Positions 9,986-18,500 of a stretch of DNA of 64,000 nt are shown here, one piece after another. The position numbers and the translations under genes are program-made. The notes beneath the pieces are model-generated. The model was not told where the DNA came from, made no database searches, and worked only from the letters and a program-made list of their open reading frames with translations. The stretch is from Bacillus timonensis (GTDB taxonomy: Bacteria; Bacillota; Bacilli; Bacillales; Bacillaceae_L): contig NZ_SLUB01000003.1 in the NCBI RefSeq assembly GCF_004799755.1, positions 62,001 through 126,000 on the forward strand, given 5' to 3'. Every line of letters begins with the position of its first letter. Position 1 is the first letter of the stretch.

Positions 9986-10071
9986 TTACTGACTTTGGAG
10001 TAACAGGTTCCATTTTGAGGTGCAAAACAGACCAATTATCATTATAAAGTGAACATTTTGTTACAGATATA

Positions 10072-10094
10072 TTTAAATTTTTCAAAAATTTAAA
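10072..10094. repeat. AT-only palindrome
   Basis: TTTAAATTTTT and AAAAATTTAAA are perfect inverted arms around one C, about 65 bases before the small gene at 10160. It could be a curved or extrudable element; function unknown. Confidence 0.5.
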
Positions 10095-10109
10095 AAACAT
10101 GTAGCATTT

Positions 10110-10138
10110 TTGAGGGAAATTGAAATAAAATGTAATTA
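10110..10138 (+). promoter_or_regulatory. candidate promoter of the 62-residue gene
   Basis: TTGAGG (10110-10115), 17-base spacer, TAATTA (10133-10138), ending 21 bases before the ATG. Confidence 0.35.
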
Positions 10139-10159
10139 AAACATACGAGGAGGGAAAAT

Positions 10160-10348
10160 ATGTATATTAACCGAAGAAAACTCTTAAATGAAAAAATGAC
10201 ACATTTAAAAAATGGGTACTCTGCTTACGCAGAATCCCCAGATGTCATCAATGCGCTAAAGAAAGAGATTCAAGCACTAAACCTTAATGTTCTTGAAGAA
10301 GTAACAGATTTAGGCTCTTGGTTCATCCCCGTGAAGGTAGATAACTAA
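10160..10348 (+). CDS. small protein of unknown function (62 aa)
   Basis: 62 residues, not recognised with certainty. A near-ideal ribosome site (GAGGAGGG) precedes the ATG, and a strong terminator follows the stop, so it is treated as a real single-gene unit. The protein is soluble in character: a basic N-terminus (MYINRRKLLNEKMTHLKNG), then a helical stretch (INALKKEIQALNLNVLEEV), ending SWFIPVKVDN. B. subtilis has a small uncharacterised gene at about this place, so orthology is possible but not claimed. Confidence 0.7.
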   Translation: MYINRRKLLNEKMTHLKNGYSAYAESPDVINALKKEIQALNLNVLEEVTDLGSWFIPVKVDN

Positions 10349-10388
10349 AAAAAAGTCGCATGCAAATGGAGCGACTTTATTTTTTTCG
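10344..10388. terminator. bidirectional terminator between the 62-aa gene and nrnA
   Basis: AAAGTCGC (10352-10359) pairs with GCGACTTT (10371-10378). An A run on the left and a T run on the right serve both convergent genes. The nrnA stop lies inside the right arm. Confidence 0.85.
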
Positions 10389-11318
10389 TCTGCAAACCTC
10401 CTGCAAATCAGCAATGACCTGCTCTACCTCTTCCCATGAATAGATGGTAGCTCCTGATGCAAGGGGATGACCACCACCATTATATTTTTTGGCAACTTCG
10501 TTAATGATCGGTCCTTTAGAGCGTAAACGGACACGAATTTGATCCTTTTCCTCTACGAAAAACACCCATGTCTTAAGATTTTCGATATTTCCTAAATTAC
10601 TTACAAGCTGCGATGCTTCAGCAGGTGTTACATTGTATTTTTTCAAAACATCATTTGGAATTGTCATCCAGCCCACACCATCATCGGTAGCTTTGTAATT
10701 CTGATAAACATACCCACTTAGACGAGCGACATTTTCCTTTATTTTATACAAATTTTCATACACTAGCGGAAAATCAAAACCAGATTTGAGTAATTCTCCT
10801 GCATATGTAAATGTCTTTGGATTTGTATTTGGAAATAAAAATCGACCGGTGTCTCCGACCATTCCAGCAAATAGAAGTTTCGCAGCCTCCTGTGAGAGGG
10901 TAAAACCTTGATTTTTCCCTTGAAGGTAAAGCTCATAAATCATTTCACTACAGGAGCTTGCCTTTGTATCAACCCATAAAAGGTCTCCATATAGGTCTTC
11001 ATTTGGATGATGGTCAATTTTAATTAGTTTTTTGCCTTGATTATAGCGCTGATCTGAAATCCGGTCCTGATTTGCAGTATCACAAACGATCACTAAAGCC
11101 TCTTTATAAGTTTCATCAGATATCTTATCCATTTCCTTTAGAAAGAGTAAAGAGGGTTCATCCTCACCAACAACAAATATATTTTTAGTTGGATAGGATG
11201 TTGTCAAGATTTCTGCTAAACCACATTGTGACCCATATGCATCTGGATCAGGTCTTACATGGCGATGAATGATAATCGTCTCAAATTCTGTTATTGTTCT
11301 TAGAATCTCTTGAATCAT
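10377..11318 (-). CDS. nrnA: nanoRNase / pAp phosphatase NrnA
   Basis: DHH/DHHA1 phosphoesterase of 313 residues that degrades 2-5-nt RNAs and dephosphorylates 3'-phosphoadenosine 5'-phosphate. The motifs run in order: IIHRHVRPDPDAYGSQ (motif I, metal ligands), VCDTANQDRIS, KIDHHPNED near residue 100 (the DHH signature) and the GGGHPLASGA glycine loop near 282 in the DHHA1 domain. ATG at 11318 with GGAGAA upstream. Located between ytrI and ytpI, as ytqI/nrnA is in B. subtilis. Confidence 0.95.
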   Translation of the reverse strand: MIQEILRTITEFETIIIHRHVRPDPDAYGSQCGLAEILTTSYPTKNIFVVGEDEPSLLFLKEMDKISDETYKEALVIVCDTANQDRISDQRYNQGKKLIKIDHHPNEDLYGDLLWVDTKASSCSEMIYELYLQGKNQGFTLSQEAAKLLFAGMVGDTGRFLFPNTNPKTFTYAGELLKSGFDFPLVYENLYKIKENVARLSGYVYQNYKATDDGVGWMTIPNDVLKKYNVTPAEASQLVSNLGNIENLKTWVFFVEEKDQIRVRLRSKGPIINEVAKKYNGGGHPLASGATIYSWEEVEQVIADLQEVCRRKK

Positions 11319-11448
11319 TTCAGTTCTCCTTATTTAATACCCATTTTGTTCTCTTTTCTTCACGAAGTTTCCACATTCTATTCACTAGCAATTTAGATTT
11401 GTTCTAGTTACAATAGGTATAGCAATCTAGAATTGGAGGAAGCTATTT

Positions 11449-11745
11449 ATGAAAATACTTGTTTTGTTTATCATTTTTGCACTTGTATTTTATTTTTATT
11501 ATAAAACAAAATACTTTCGCACAAGACGCCCCGTTGAAAAACAATGGCTCTCTGCGAAGTCTAGTATGGCACTCGGACTATTTGTTGGTCTATTTGGTTT
11601 AAATGCCTTCTTTGTTCATCCTTCTACAATCTCATATGTAATTGGAACGATCCTGATCATTGTTGGTGGGGGAAGTACATGGGCAGGGTTTCGTGCCTAT
11701 AAGCATTATCAGCCATTAGTTATAAAAGAAGCAGAGCAAAAGTAA
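11449..11745 (+). CDS. ytpI: YtpI-like membrane protein
   Basis: 98 residues with three predicted membrane segments: LVLFIIFALVFYFYYK (about 4-19), MALGLFVGLFGLNAFF (about 40-55) and ISYVIGTILIIVGGGST (about 61-77). A short charged tail follows. Strong ribosome site (GGAGGAAG) before the ATG and a terminator right after. It sits between nrnA and ytoI as ytpI does in B. subtilis. Function is unknown. Confidence 0.88.
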   Translation: MKILVLFIIFALVFYFYYKTKYFRTRRPVEKQWLSAKSSMALGLFVGLFGLNAFFVHPSTISYVIGTILIIVGGGSTWAGFRAYKHYQPLVIKEAEQK

Positions 11746-11756
11746 GAATGAAAAAG

Positions 11757-11780
11757 GACGCGTTAGCGTCTCTTTTTTTC
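11757..11780 (+). terminator. terminator after ytpI
   Basis: GACGC-GTTA-GCGTC hairpin followed by a run of T. Its A run on the left also suits ytoI reading the other way. Confidence 0.8.
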
Positions 11781-11790
11781 TCTTACTAAT

Positions 11791-13101
11791 CTACCTTTCA
11801 ATTAATTGGGCCATCATCATTGCCTTACCAACAACGACTCCACCATTGAAAACTTCAACATCGACTTTCCCAAATCTTCTTCCAACCTCTAATACTCGCG
11901 GATGAATTTCCATCATACTATCAATTTGAACAGGCTTCATAAAATAAACTGTCATATTTTCAATAACAAGATCACCTTTTTTAAAGGATTTAAGTACCCT
12001 ATTGGCCGCCTCAGTGACAATTGTAGTAAACACACCGTAGGAAATGGTCCCCAAGTAATTAGTCATTTGTGGAGTTACTTCACATTGATAAATAGGTTCT
12101 CCATCAGCAGAAATATCCATTAATTGATTTGTAACAATATCATCGATTGTTTCTCCTACCTGAGGTTGACGCCCAATCATCTGAAGAGCTTTTAATACAT
12201 CCTGACGACTAATGATTCCTTGCAAACGATTTGATTGGTCAACGACCGGTAGCATTTCAATTCCTTCCCATACCATCATGTGAGATACAGATGCAACAGA
12301 TGTTTTTCCGTTTACCGTCATCGGGTTTTTTGTCATTACTTTTTCAATTGATGTATTAGGGTCTTGTCCCATAATGTCCTTTGCAGTCACCATACCAACT
12401 ACCTTTGATTGGCGATCAATTACTGGATAACGTCCGTGTCCTGTTTCAGTATTGTGTTCATACCATTTCTCCACTTTATCAGAAAGGTGAAGGCTTACTG
12501 TCTCAGTTTCTGGTGTTAATATATCCTCAACTAATACTATCTCCTTTTTAATGAGCTGATCATAAATTGCGCGATTAATCATCGTTGCAACCGTAAAAGT
12601 ATCATAGCTACTCGAGATAATAGGGAGTTGTAGCTCATCAGCAAGTTTTTTTACTTGCTCATCTGTGTCAAATCCACCTGTAATTAATACAGCAGCTCCC
12701 GCATTTAATGCATATTCATGTGCTTTTGTACGGTTACCAACTATCAACAGGTTTCCAGCACCCGTATAACGCATCATGGCCTCAAGCTTCATTGCACCGA
12801 TGACGAATTTATTTAAGGTTTTATGCAGACCGGCTTTTCCCCCAAGCACTTGTCCATCGACAATGTTAACTACCTCTGCGAAGGTCAGCTTTTCAATGTT
12901 TTCCTTCTTCTTACGTTCAATTCGAATGGTTCCCACACGTTCAATTGTACTAACATACCCCTTATTTTCGGCTTCTTTGATTGCACGGTAGGCCGTACCC
13001 TCACTCACCTTCATATCCTTGGCAATTTGTCGAACCGAAATTTTCTCACCAATCGGAAGTGTGTCAATATACTGTAATATTTGCTCATGCTTTGTCGCCA
13101 A
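11791..13101 (-). CDS. ytoI: YtoI: wHTH-DRTGG-CBS-thioesterase regulator-like protein
   Basis: 436-residue multidomain protein. An N-terminal winged helix (VRQIAKDMKVSEGTAYRAIK) is followed by a DRTGG-type domain (about 70-180). Two CBS domains follow (about 195-310, with MTKNPMTV). The C-terminus is a hotdog-thioesterase-like domain with VYFMKPVQ and GRRFGKVDVEVF. Such a layout suggests a nucleotide- or CoA-ester-responsive regulator, but the function is not established. The frame opens at 13110, but the TTG at 13101 has AGAGGGT seven bases upstream and yields MATKHEQILQYID, the family start. Confidence 0.9.
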   Translation of the reverse strand: MATKHEQILQYIDTLPIGEKISVRQIAKDMKVSEGTAYRAIKEAENKGYVSTIERVGTIRIERKKKENIEKLTFAEVVNIVDGQVLGGKAGLHKTLNKFVIGAMKLEAMMRYTGAGNLLIVGNRTKAHEYALNAGAAVLITGGFDTDEQVKKLADELQLPIISSSYDTFTVATMINRAIYDQLIKKEIVLVEDILTPETETVSLHLSDKVEKWYEHNTETGHGRYPVIDRQSKVVGMVTAKDIMGQDPNTSIEKVMTKNPMTVNGKTSVASVSHMMVWEGIEMLPVVDQSNRLQGIISRQDVLKALQMIGRQPQVGETIDDIVTNQLMDISADGEPIYQCEVTPQMTNYLGTISYGVFTTIVTEAANRVLKSFKKGDLVIENMTVYFMKPVQIDSMMEIHPRVLEVGRRFGKVDVEVFNGGVVVGKAMMMAQLIER

Positions 13102-13200
13102 GCTCTTCACCCTCTAATAATCATTCTTTTATCTATTTCCGTTATTTTCTTACCTTTATTATACGGGTGAAGCGCGGTTTATTCAATTTTATATAGAAAT

Positions 13201-13500
13201 CAAATACGCCGAGGCGTATTTGCGCCCGATTTTAGGCCCACACGAGGTGGGTCACAAAGACGTTGCCACAGGAAGTGGCGTTGTTAGTCTTTGATCTTAC
13301 GCGAGATACAGTGAAACTTCAATCTGTGGATGTGTTTTTCCGCAGATTGTTAGTTGAACCAATCAGGCTTTTACTGGCAATTGCCCTCAGTGAGGGCTTA
13401 GTGCCAGTTAATGCTGGAAAGTTTCCGTTGAAAAATCGTGGCATCCGCCGGAGGCTAATTACTAACATCAATCAGCATAAGCTGGTCGATGTTAGTAATT
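13201..13500. repeat. dispersed structured element, copy A (expanded)
   Basis: The first and longest of four related copies. Stems read 5' to 3' on the plus strand. CAAATACGCC/GGCGTATTTG (13201-13222) comes first, then CGATTTT (13227-13233) with AAAATCG (13432-13438) as an enclosing stem. GGCCCAC/GTGGGTC (13235-13253) and CAAAGAC/GTCTTTG (13255-13293) lie inside it, the latter holding GCCAC/GTGGC. Copy A has about 130 extra bases with two more hairpins (13320-13349 and 13373-13408). It then carries the shared GGCATCCGCCGGAGGCT and a 20-bp-arm terminal hairpin (13457-13500). It fills the ytoI upstream gap; no gene is supported in it. Confidence 0.9.
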
Positions 13501-13734
13501 CCTCATTCTTTGTCTACGTTTTGCTGACGCTCCTTGTAGGTTTGTCACTTTTTGAGCAGATTTTGGATTATACAATAGACCAATTAGATTTCCACTTACT
13601 ACAATTAATGCAAAAACTAGCCACGAAATCGAAAAAATACCTTCTAGTCCTTCTGCTCCTATCGATAAGCGTGGAACCCCATAATAAAGCAAAACCCCAC
13701 AAAGCAATAAACATAGTAATAATCTATTGTGCAT
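13492..13734 (-). CDS. small two-helix membrane protein, end lies in repeat
   Basis: 80 residues, not recognised. A strong ribosome site (AAAGGAGG, seven bases before ATG) supports expression. Two hydrophobic segments are clear: LLLCLLLCGVLLYYGV (about 4-20) and ISWLVFALIVVSGNLIGLLY (about 36-55). After YNPKSAQKV the tail is short, basic and low in hydrophobics (AKRRQRMRNY). The stop codon falls within the terminal hairpin of repeat copy A, so the last residues may be encoded by inserted DNA and the original C-terminus lost or altered. Confidence 0.65.
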   Translation of the reverse strand: MHNRLLLCLLLCGVLLYYGVPRLSIGAEGLEGIFSISWLVFALIVVSGNLIGLLYNPKSAQKVTNLQGASAKRRQRMRNY

Positions 13735-13784
13735 ACCTTTTCCTCCTTTACCTATGCTTGTATTATTCTATGAGGCAAGCCTAG

Positions 13785-13808
13785 AAAAAAGACGCGAAAC
13801 GTCGCGTC
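13785..13808 (-). terminator. terminator after ytkL
   Basis: GACGCGA/TCGCGTC 7-bp stem with a 4-base loop. A T run follows on the minus strand, 10 bases past the ytkL stop. Confidence 0.85.
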
Positions 13809-13817
13809 TTTGTAAGT

Positions 13818-14501
13818 TTATAATTCAATTGACTCCCCTGCCGATAAAACTTTTCCTTCAGTAGAGGTTAGCCTTGAGACAAAGTCATCGGCATCCTGCT
13901 GAATAACCGGGAATGTATTGTAGTGAATTGGAATGATTGTCTTTGCTTTTAACCACTCCGCTGCGATTAAAGCATCATCTGGTCCCATTGTAAAATTATC
14001 CCCAATTGGTAAGAACGCAACATCGATGTCGTTAAGTTCACCGATTAACTTCATGTCATAAAATAAGGCAGTGTCTCCTGCATGATAAATAGTCTTTCCT
14101 TCAGCCGTAAATAAAATTCCACCTGGCATACCAGTATAAACGAACTCCTTCTTCTCAGGAATTTCTACGCTTGAGCCGTGAAAAGCTAGAGTAAACTTCA
14201 CCTTTCCAAAATCAAATTGGTGCGCTCCGCCAATATGCATTGGATGTACCTTCAATCCCTGCCATCCTAAATAAACAGCAAGTTCATTTGGTGCAACCAC
14301 CAGGCTCGAGTTACGCTTAGCAAGTTCTACAGTGTCGCCAACATGGTCTCCATGCCCATGTGTGAGTAAAATGACATCGACTTTTTCATCAGCAGCACGT
14401 AAGTCTGTAATCGGGTTACCAGTAATAAACGGGTCAATTATGATAGTCTTACCACCCGTTTCAATTTTGACGACAGAATGTCCATGATACGATACCTTCA
14501 T
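13818..14501 (-). CDS. ytkL: metal-dependent hydrolase, YtkL/UPF0173 family
   Basis: Metallo-beta-lactamase-fold hydrolase of 227 residues with the zinc motif THGHGDH near residue 53. Further ligands are YHAGDTALF and the late PIHYNTFP. The substrate is unknown for the family. The frame opens at 14519, but the ATG at 14501 has GGGGAG six bases upstream and begins [14 protein letters not shown], as in B. subtilis YtkL. It is a single-gene unit with its own terminator. Confidence 0.92.
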   Translation of the reverse strand: MKVSYHGHSVVKIETGGKTIIIDPFITGNPITDLRAADEKVDVILLTHGHGDHVGDTVELAKRNSSLVVAPNELAVYLGWQGLKVHPMHIGGAHQFDFGKVKFTLAFHGSSVEIPEKKEFVYTGMPGGILFTAEGKTIYHAGDTALFYDMKLIGELNDIDVAFLPIGDNFTMGPDDALIAAEWLKAKTIIPIHYNTFPVIQQDADDFVSRLTSTEGKVLSAGESIEL

Positions 14502-14705
14502 ATGGATCTCCCCTTCCAAAATTGTATGTAGAAACCATATTATATTACTTCTTTTTTCATGCGTACTTTCCCTCTTTTTTATACCCTTTTCCTAATGAAA
14601 ACAAACCCTAAATTATTTTTCAAATGATGTCCTAACCTTTCGCTTCAACCTACAAAGTGATAAAATTGAACAGTATTCTTTATTATTCAAAAGGATGTGT
14701 CAAAT

Positions 14706-15800
14706 ATGAATCAACGATTACAACAGCTTTCTAGTTGGTTAAAGGAAAGGGACATTGCGTGTAGTTTTATTACGTCTACTCCAAATGTATTTTACTTAAC
14801 AAATTTTTATACAGATCCACATGAAAGACTTCTCGGTTTATTCGTTTTTCAAGACGAGGAGCCTATCTTAATTTGTCCTAATATGGAGCTTGGGCAAGCA
14901 CGAAATGCAGGCTGGCAATATGAAATCATCGGATTTAGTGATACAGATAATCCATGGGAACTTATCCAACATTCCCTTTCAAAACGAAATGTAAATGTAT
15001 CCACCTTGGCTCTTGAAAAAGAGCATTTAACCGTGGAGCGATTTGAGCAAATTCAAAAGTTATTCCCTTCGACGACATTCGTATCTGCTGAAGAAAAATT
15101 ACATATGTTACGCATGATTAAAGAAGACCAAGAGGTAGCTATTCTCCAAGAAGCAGCAAAGCTTGCTGATTACGGAGTAGAAGTTGGGGTAGAAGCAATC
15201 GCTGAAGGAAAAACAGAACTAGATGTGTTAGCGACAATCGAATTTGAATTAAAGAAAAAAGGAATCCGACAAATGTCCTTTGATACGATGGTATTAACAG
15301 GACTAAAAACAGCAGCACCACATGGAAAACCTGGTCTTGAAACAATCAAAAAAGGTGATTTTGTTCTATTTGATTTAGGTGTTATTCTCGATGGATATTG
15401 TTCAGACATTACAAGAACTGTTGCTTTTGGTGAGATTTCAGATCAACAACGTGAGGTTTATAACACCGTATTAAAAGCTCAATTAGCAGCTGTTGATGCA
15501 TGTAAACCTGGAACAAGAGTTGGAGATATCGACGTGGCTGCAAGATCGATTATTTCAAATGCTGGTTATGGGGAATATTTCACACATCGAATTGGGCACG
15601 GGCTTGGAATTGACGTTCATGAATTTCCATCCATGAATGAAACGAATGATTTGCTTTTACAAAAGGGAATGGTATTTACCATAGAACCAGGCATTTATGT
15701 TCCAGAAATCGGCGGCGTCCGAATTGAGGATGATATGATTATCACCACTGATGGAGCTAAAACCTTAACTAATTTCCCTAAGGAACTTATTACGAAATAA
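14706..15800 (+). CDS. M24B aminopeptidase (Xaa-Pro dipeptidase/aminopeptidase)
   Basis: 364-residue pita-bread peptidase of the creatinase/aminopeptidase P group that likely cleaves Xaa-Pro bonds. An N-terminal creatinase domain (about 1-125) precedes the catalytic domain. The five metal ligands are visible in FDLGVILDG, SDITRT, RIGHGLGID, TIEPGIY and GVRIEDD. A GTG at 14697 would leave only one base after the AAAGGA ribosome site; the ATG at 14706 is ten bases from it and is preferred. The gene is divergent from ytkL and is not part of the usual B. subtilis order here. Which of the two Bacillus Pap-type groups it belongs to was not resolved. Confidence 0.9.
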   Translation: MNQRLQQLSSWLKERDIACSFITSTPNVFYLTNFYTDPHERLLGLFVFQDEEPILICPNMELGQARNAGWQYEIIGFSDTDNPWELIQHSLSKRNVNVSTLALEKEHLTVERFEQIQKLFPSTTFVSAEEKLHMLRMIKEDQEVAILQEAAKLADYGVEVGVEAIAEGKTELDVLATIEFELKKKGIRQMSFDTMVLTGLKTAAPHGKPGLETIKKGDFVLFDLGVILDGYCSDITRTVAFGEISDQQREVYNTVLKAQLAAVDACKPGTRVGDIDVAARSIISNAGYGEYFTHRIGHGLGIDVHEFPSMNETNDLLLQKGMVFTIEPGIYVPEIGGVRIEDDMIITTDGAKTLTNFPKELITK

Positions 15801-15805
15801 AGATG

Positions 15806-15832
15806 AAAAAGGACCCCTTGGGGTCCTTTTTA
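15806..15832. terminator. bidirectional terminator, M24 peptidase / coiled-coil gene
   Basis: AAAGGACCCC and GGGGTCCTTT form a near-perfect palindrome flanked by A and T runs. The stop of the converging gene lies at its edge. Confidence 0.9.
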
Positions 15833-16567
15833 ATTGATTGCATTTTCTTCTTCCTCAAATTTTGAACAAAGGTATTCAAATAACTTATGGTTAAAGTTAT
15901 CCTGATTACGCACATAATCAAATAAAATATTATATTGTTCTTTATTATCCTGTAACCCATTTAACACCTTAAAAAACAATTCCTTTTGTTCTGAAATGGT
16001 ATTTACGATTTCCTGATCTTTTTCATCTTTTTCTTCAAATTGTTTTGAAATCGTTTCATTTTTCAATTCGTGATTTTTTAAGGAAGCAATGATTTGGTCA
16101 AATTGCTCCTTCACGAGATTCATATTCTCAGCAACTTTTTCGTTGAAGATTTCTTGATTTCGAACAATTCTTCCTAAAATCTCAAGCTGGTCTTTATGTT
16201 CCACATGCTGCTTAGCTGCTGTCTCATTCAATTTTTCCTGTTTCTTCATAAAGCCAACAAATACCTCCAATAAATTTTTCTGTTCCCTCATTTTCTTTGT
16301 AAGCTTTTCATCGTTATCCCTTTGTCTCTGTTCATAATGAAAAAATTGATGTTGAAACCCCTTTTGTTCCTCCGCTAACTTTTTGATTAACACTTCATTA
16401 CTTTTTATATATTCTTTAATGGTTTCATTGTATTTTTCCTGCAACTTTATATGTTCAGATACAAAATTCGAATAATAGGTTGATTGATTGGGATTTTTTG
16501 TTTCGGAAGGCGTTGGTCGGTGAACATAGGGTGCTAATGATCCATTATAAAAAACGGATGAACCCAT
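15830..16567 (-). CDS. coiled-coil protein of unknown function
   Basis: 245 residues, not assigned to any family. The first 30 residues are Pro/Asn/Tyr rich (NGSLAPYVHRPTPSETKNPN). The rest is almost continuous charged helix rich in Lys, Glu, Gln and Asn. Loose repeats of roughly 30-35 residues contain the words EKYNE, EKLNE, EIFNE, ELKNE and EQYN. No membrane segment or signal peptide is visible. The ATG has AAAGGAG nine bases upstream. Its position between an M24 peptidase and ald is not a B. subtilis arrangement. A structural or spore/septum role is conceivable but has no support. Confidence 0.75.
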   Translation of the reverse strand: MGSSVFYNGSLAPYVHRPTPSETKNPNQSTYYSNFVSEHIKLQEKYNETIKEYIKSNEVLIKKLAEEQKGFQHQFFHYEQRQRDNDEKLTKKMREQKNLLEVFVGFMKKQEKLNETAAKQHVEHKDQLEILGRIVRNQEIFNEKVAENMNLVKEQFDQIIASLKNHELKNETISKQFEEKDEKDQEIVNTISEQKELFFKVLNGLQDNKEQYNILFDYVRNQDNFNHKLFEYLCSKFEEEENAIN

Positions 16568-16669
16568 ACTTGTGCACTCCTTTACTCATTAGTAGACGTA
16601 TTACTCACTACAGACTCTTCTTTATCTTATTTTTATGCATAATAAAAGGTGACAATGATTAGTTACTGA

Positions 16670-16701
16670 AAACGAAGTAAGGATACCTAACAGGTATCCT
16701 T
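16670..16701 (-). terminator. terminator after ald
   Basis: GGATACC (16681-16687) pairs with GGTATCC (16693-16699); extended to 9 bp with AA/TT. The T run on the minus strand is interrupted. Confidence 0.7.
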
Positions 16702-16706
16702 ATGAT

Positions 16707-17828
16707 TTATCTATTTTCTATAAGTGTTTTTGCATCTGAATAGGAAGTTCCATGTGCTTCTGCAACCGCCTTATACGTTACATACCCATCAAGCGTATTG
16801 ATTCCTTTAAACAAAGCATCATTTTCCAAACATGCATTCTTGAAGCCTTTGTTTGCGATCATCAATGCATATGGAACAGTAACATTCGTTAATGCAAAAG
16901 TTGATGTACGAGGTACAGCGCCAGGCATATTCGCAACCGCATAGTGGACTACTTCATGTTTGATATAGGTTGGATTATCATGTGTTGTAATCTTGTCCGT
17001 GGTTTCAAAAATCCCGCCTTGGTCTATGGCAATATCTACGACTACAGAACCTGGTGCCATTGAAACAATCATTTCTTCTGTTACAAGTTTTGGAGCCTTT
17101 GCTCCTGGAATAAGTACTGCCCCGATTACAAGGTCTGAATCCTTCACTGCTTCTGCAATAGTAAGTGGGTTTGACATAAGTGTTGTTACATCTGCACCAA
17201 AAATATCATCAAGCTGGCGAAGACGGTCTGGATTTAAATCGATAACCGTCACTTGTGCTCCAAGACCCACTGCCATCTTAGCCGCATTAGTACCTGCAAC
17301 TCCTCCACCGATGATCGTCACTTTCCCACGATGTACTCCAGGTACTCCGGCTAGTAAAATACCTTTACCACCATGTGGCTTCTCTAAAAATTGAGCACCG
17401 ATTTGCGTTGCCATCCTTCCTGCAACTTCGCTCATTGGAGTTAGCAATGGAAGGGAACCATTAGGTAACTGTACGGTCTCATAGGCAAGTCCAATGACTT
17501 TATTCTCAACAAGAGCCTTTGTCAGTCCCGGCTCTGCAGCTAAGTGTAAATACGTGAACAAGAGTAAATCTTCACGAAAATATTGATACTCCTCTGGCAG
17601 CGGTTCTTTAACCTTCATGACCATTTCCGTTCGCCATGCTTCACTTGGTGTATTCACAATTATTGCCCCTGCATCGGCATATTGTTGATCTGTAAAACCA
17701 GATCCAGCACCAGCGTTGGTTTCTATGTAAACTTCATGGCCGGCGCTTACAAGGCTCACTACACCAGCCGGCGTCATCGCAACGCGGTTTTCGTTATTTT
17801 TAATCTCCCGGGGTACACCAATACGCAT
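16707..17828 (-). CDS. ald: alanine dehydrogenase
   Basis: NAD-dependent L-alanine dehydrogenase (alanine to pyruvate and ammonia), used for growth on alanine and in Bacillus also for sporulation. The 373 residues are full length. The start is [20 protein letters not shown]. The catalytic lysine is in VMKVKEP near residue 74 and the histidine in TYLHLA near 95. The Rossmann loop is [16 protein letters not shown], with DLNPDR after it, and [10 protein letters not shown] is near the C-terminus. ATG at 17828 with AGAGGAG upstream. It is divergent from the universal stress gene. Confidence 0.97.
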   Translation of the reverse strand: MRIGVPREIKNNENRVAMTPAGVVSLVSAGHEVYIETNAGAGSGFTDQQYADAGAIIVNTPSEAWRTEMVMKVKEPLPEEYQYFREDLLLFTYLHLAAEPGLTKALVENKVIGLAYETVQLPNGSLPLLTPMSEVAGRMATQIGAQFLEKPHGGKGILLAGVPGVHRGKVTIIGGGVAGTNAAKMAVGLGAQVTVIDLNPDRLRQLDDIFGADVTTLMSNPLTIAEAVKDSDLVIGAVLIPGAKAPKLVTEEMIVSMAPGSVVVDIAIDQGGIFETTDKITTHDNPTYIKHEVVHYAVANMPGAVPRTSTFALTNVTVPYALMIANKGFKNACLENDALFKGINTLDGYVTYKAVAEAHGTSYSDAKTLIENR

Positions 17829-17886
17829 GTAAAAACACTCCTCTAATTATGATCAACTATCTTTTTTTCCTTAAAATTACAAACCT

Positions 17887-17916
17887 TATTATAACAATAA
17901 TGAAAACACTTACACA
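17887..17916 (-). promoter_or_regulatory. candidate ald promoter with cre-like overlap
   Basis: Minus strand -10 TATAAT (17892-17887), 18-base spacer, weak -35 TTGTGT (17916-17911). The plus-strand word TGAAAACACTTACA (17900-17913) matches 13 of 14 cre positions but has CA instead of the central CG, which usually matters. Confidence 0.4.
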
Positions 17917-17993
17917 ACAGTATTTTTCTTTCTAATAATCCATAAAAAATTCATTTTTTATACAATATATTTCCCTTTTCAAGCCATATGCAG

Positions 17994-18002
17994 TGCTATA
18001 CT
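17994..18002 (+). promoter_or_regulatory. candidate extended -10 promoter of the usp gene
   Basis: TGCTATACT is an extended -10 with a poor -35 (TTTTCA, 15 bases upstream), about 40 bases before the ATG. Confidence 0.4.
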
Positions 18003-18042
18003 AATAGTAGATAGACTATATCTATATTTAGGGGGCATTAAA

Positions 18043-18492
18043 ATGCTAGTTTCCTATAAAAAAGTCCTTGTTGCTGTTGATGGTTCTAAGGAAGCTGAAT
18101 GGGCTTTTAAAAAAGCAATCGACGTTTGTAAGCGGTACCATTCAGAACTGATTATTACTCATGTGATTGACTTAAAACAATTTGCAACAATTGGTGCATA
18201 CCAGCTAAACCTTACAGAGGAATCTGAAAAATTCGGGAAAGAATTGCTGAAGCGCTATGAGCAAATGGCTGAAGAATCAGGTATTGAAGATATAGATACA
18301 CTATTAGAATACGGATCTCCTAAAATAAAAATTGCAAAGGATATTGCGCCAAAGCATCAAGTTGATTTAATCATTTGTGGTGCGACTGGTCTTAACGCTG
18401 TCGAACGGTTCCTTTTAGGCAGTGTTTCTGAAAACATTACACGCTACGCAAAATGTGATGTCATGGTTGTTCGAACAGAAAAAGATCTTTAA
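18043..18492 (+). CDS. universal stress protein, UspA family
   Basis: 149-residue single Usp domain. The N-terminal strand KVLVAVDGSKEAEWAFKKA and the ATP-binding loop CGATGLNAVERFLLGSVSE fit the G-X2-G-X9-G-S/T pattern, so ATP binding is expected. ATG with AGGGGG upstream. A monocistronic unit, divergent from ald and convergent with argH. Regulation by stress is family knowledge; no sigma-B promoter was recognised upstream. Confidence 0.93.
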   Translation: MLVSYKKVLVAVDGSKEAEWAFKKAIDVCKRYHSELIITHVIDLKQFATIGAYQLNLTEESEKFGKELLKRYEQMAEESGIEDIDTLLEYGSPKIKIAKDIAPKHQVDLIICGATGLNAVERFLLGSVSENITRYAKCDVMVVRTEKDL

Positions 18493-18500
18493 GATATAAC

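Larger units (their letters stand above)
9559..10030. repeat. segment bounded by a 12-bp direct repeat
   Basis: GGTGCAAAACAG occurs at 9559-9570 and again at 10019-10030 in the same orientation, 460 bases apart. Between them lie the ytrI terminator and the 52-bp hairpin array. The whole gap 9527-10159 has no convincing gene. Open frames across the array are set by the repeat. The direct repeats might mark an old insertion or duplication. Confidence 0.5.

Noticed and set aside
9675-10100. Overlapping open frames of 62-141 residues on both strands across the 52-bp array
   Set aside because: They repeat one another because the array period cycles frames. They have no ribosome sites, and the apparent peptides are only translations of the hairpin repeat.
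13263-13784. 173-residue plus-strand open frame through repeat copy A
   Set aside because: It covers the structured element and then runs antisense to the better-supported small membrane protein gene. No ribosome site.
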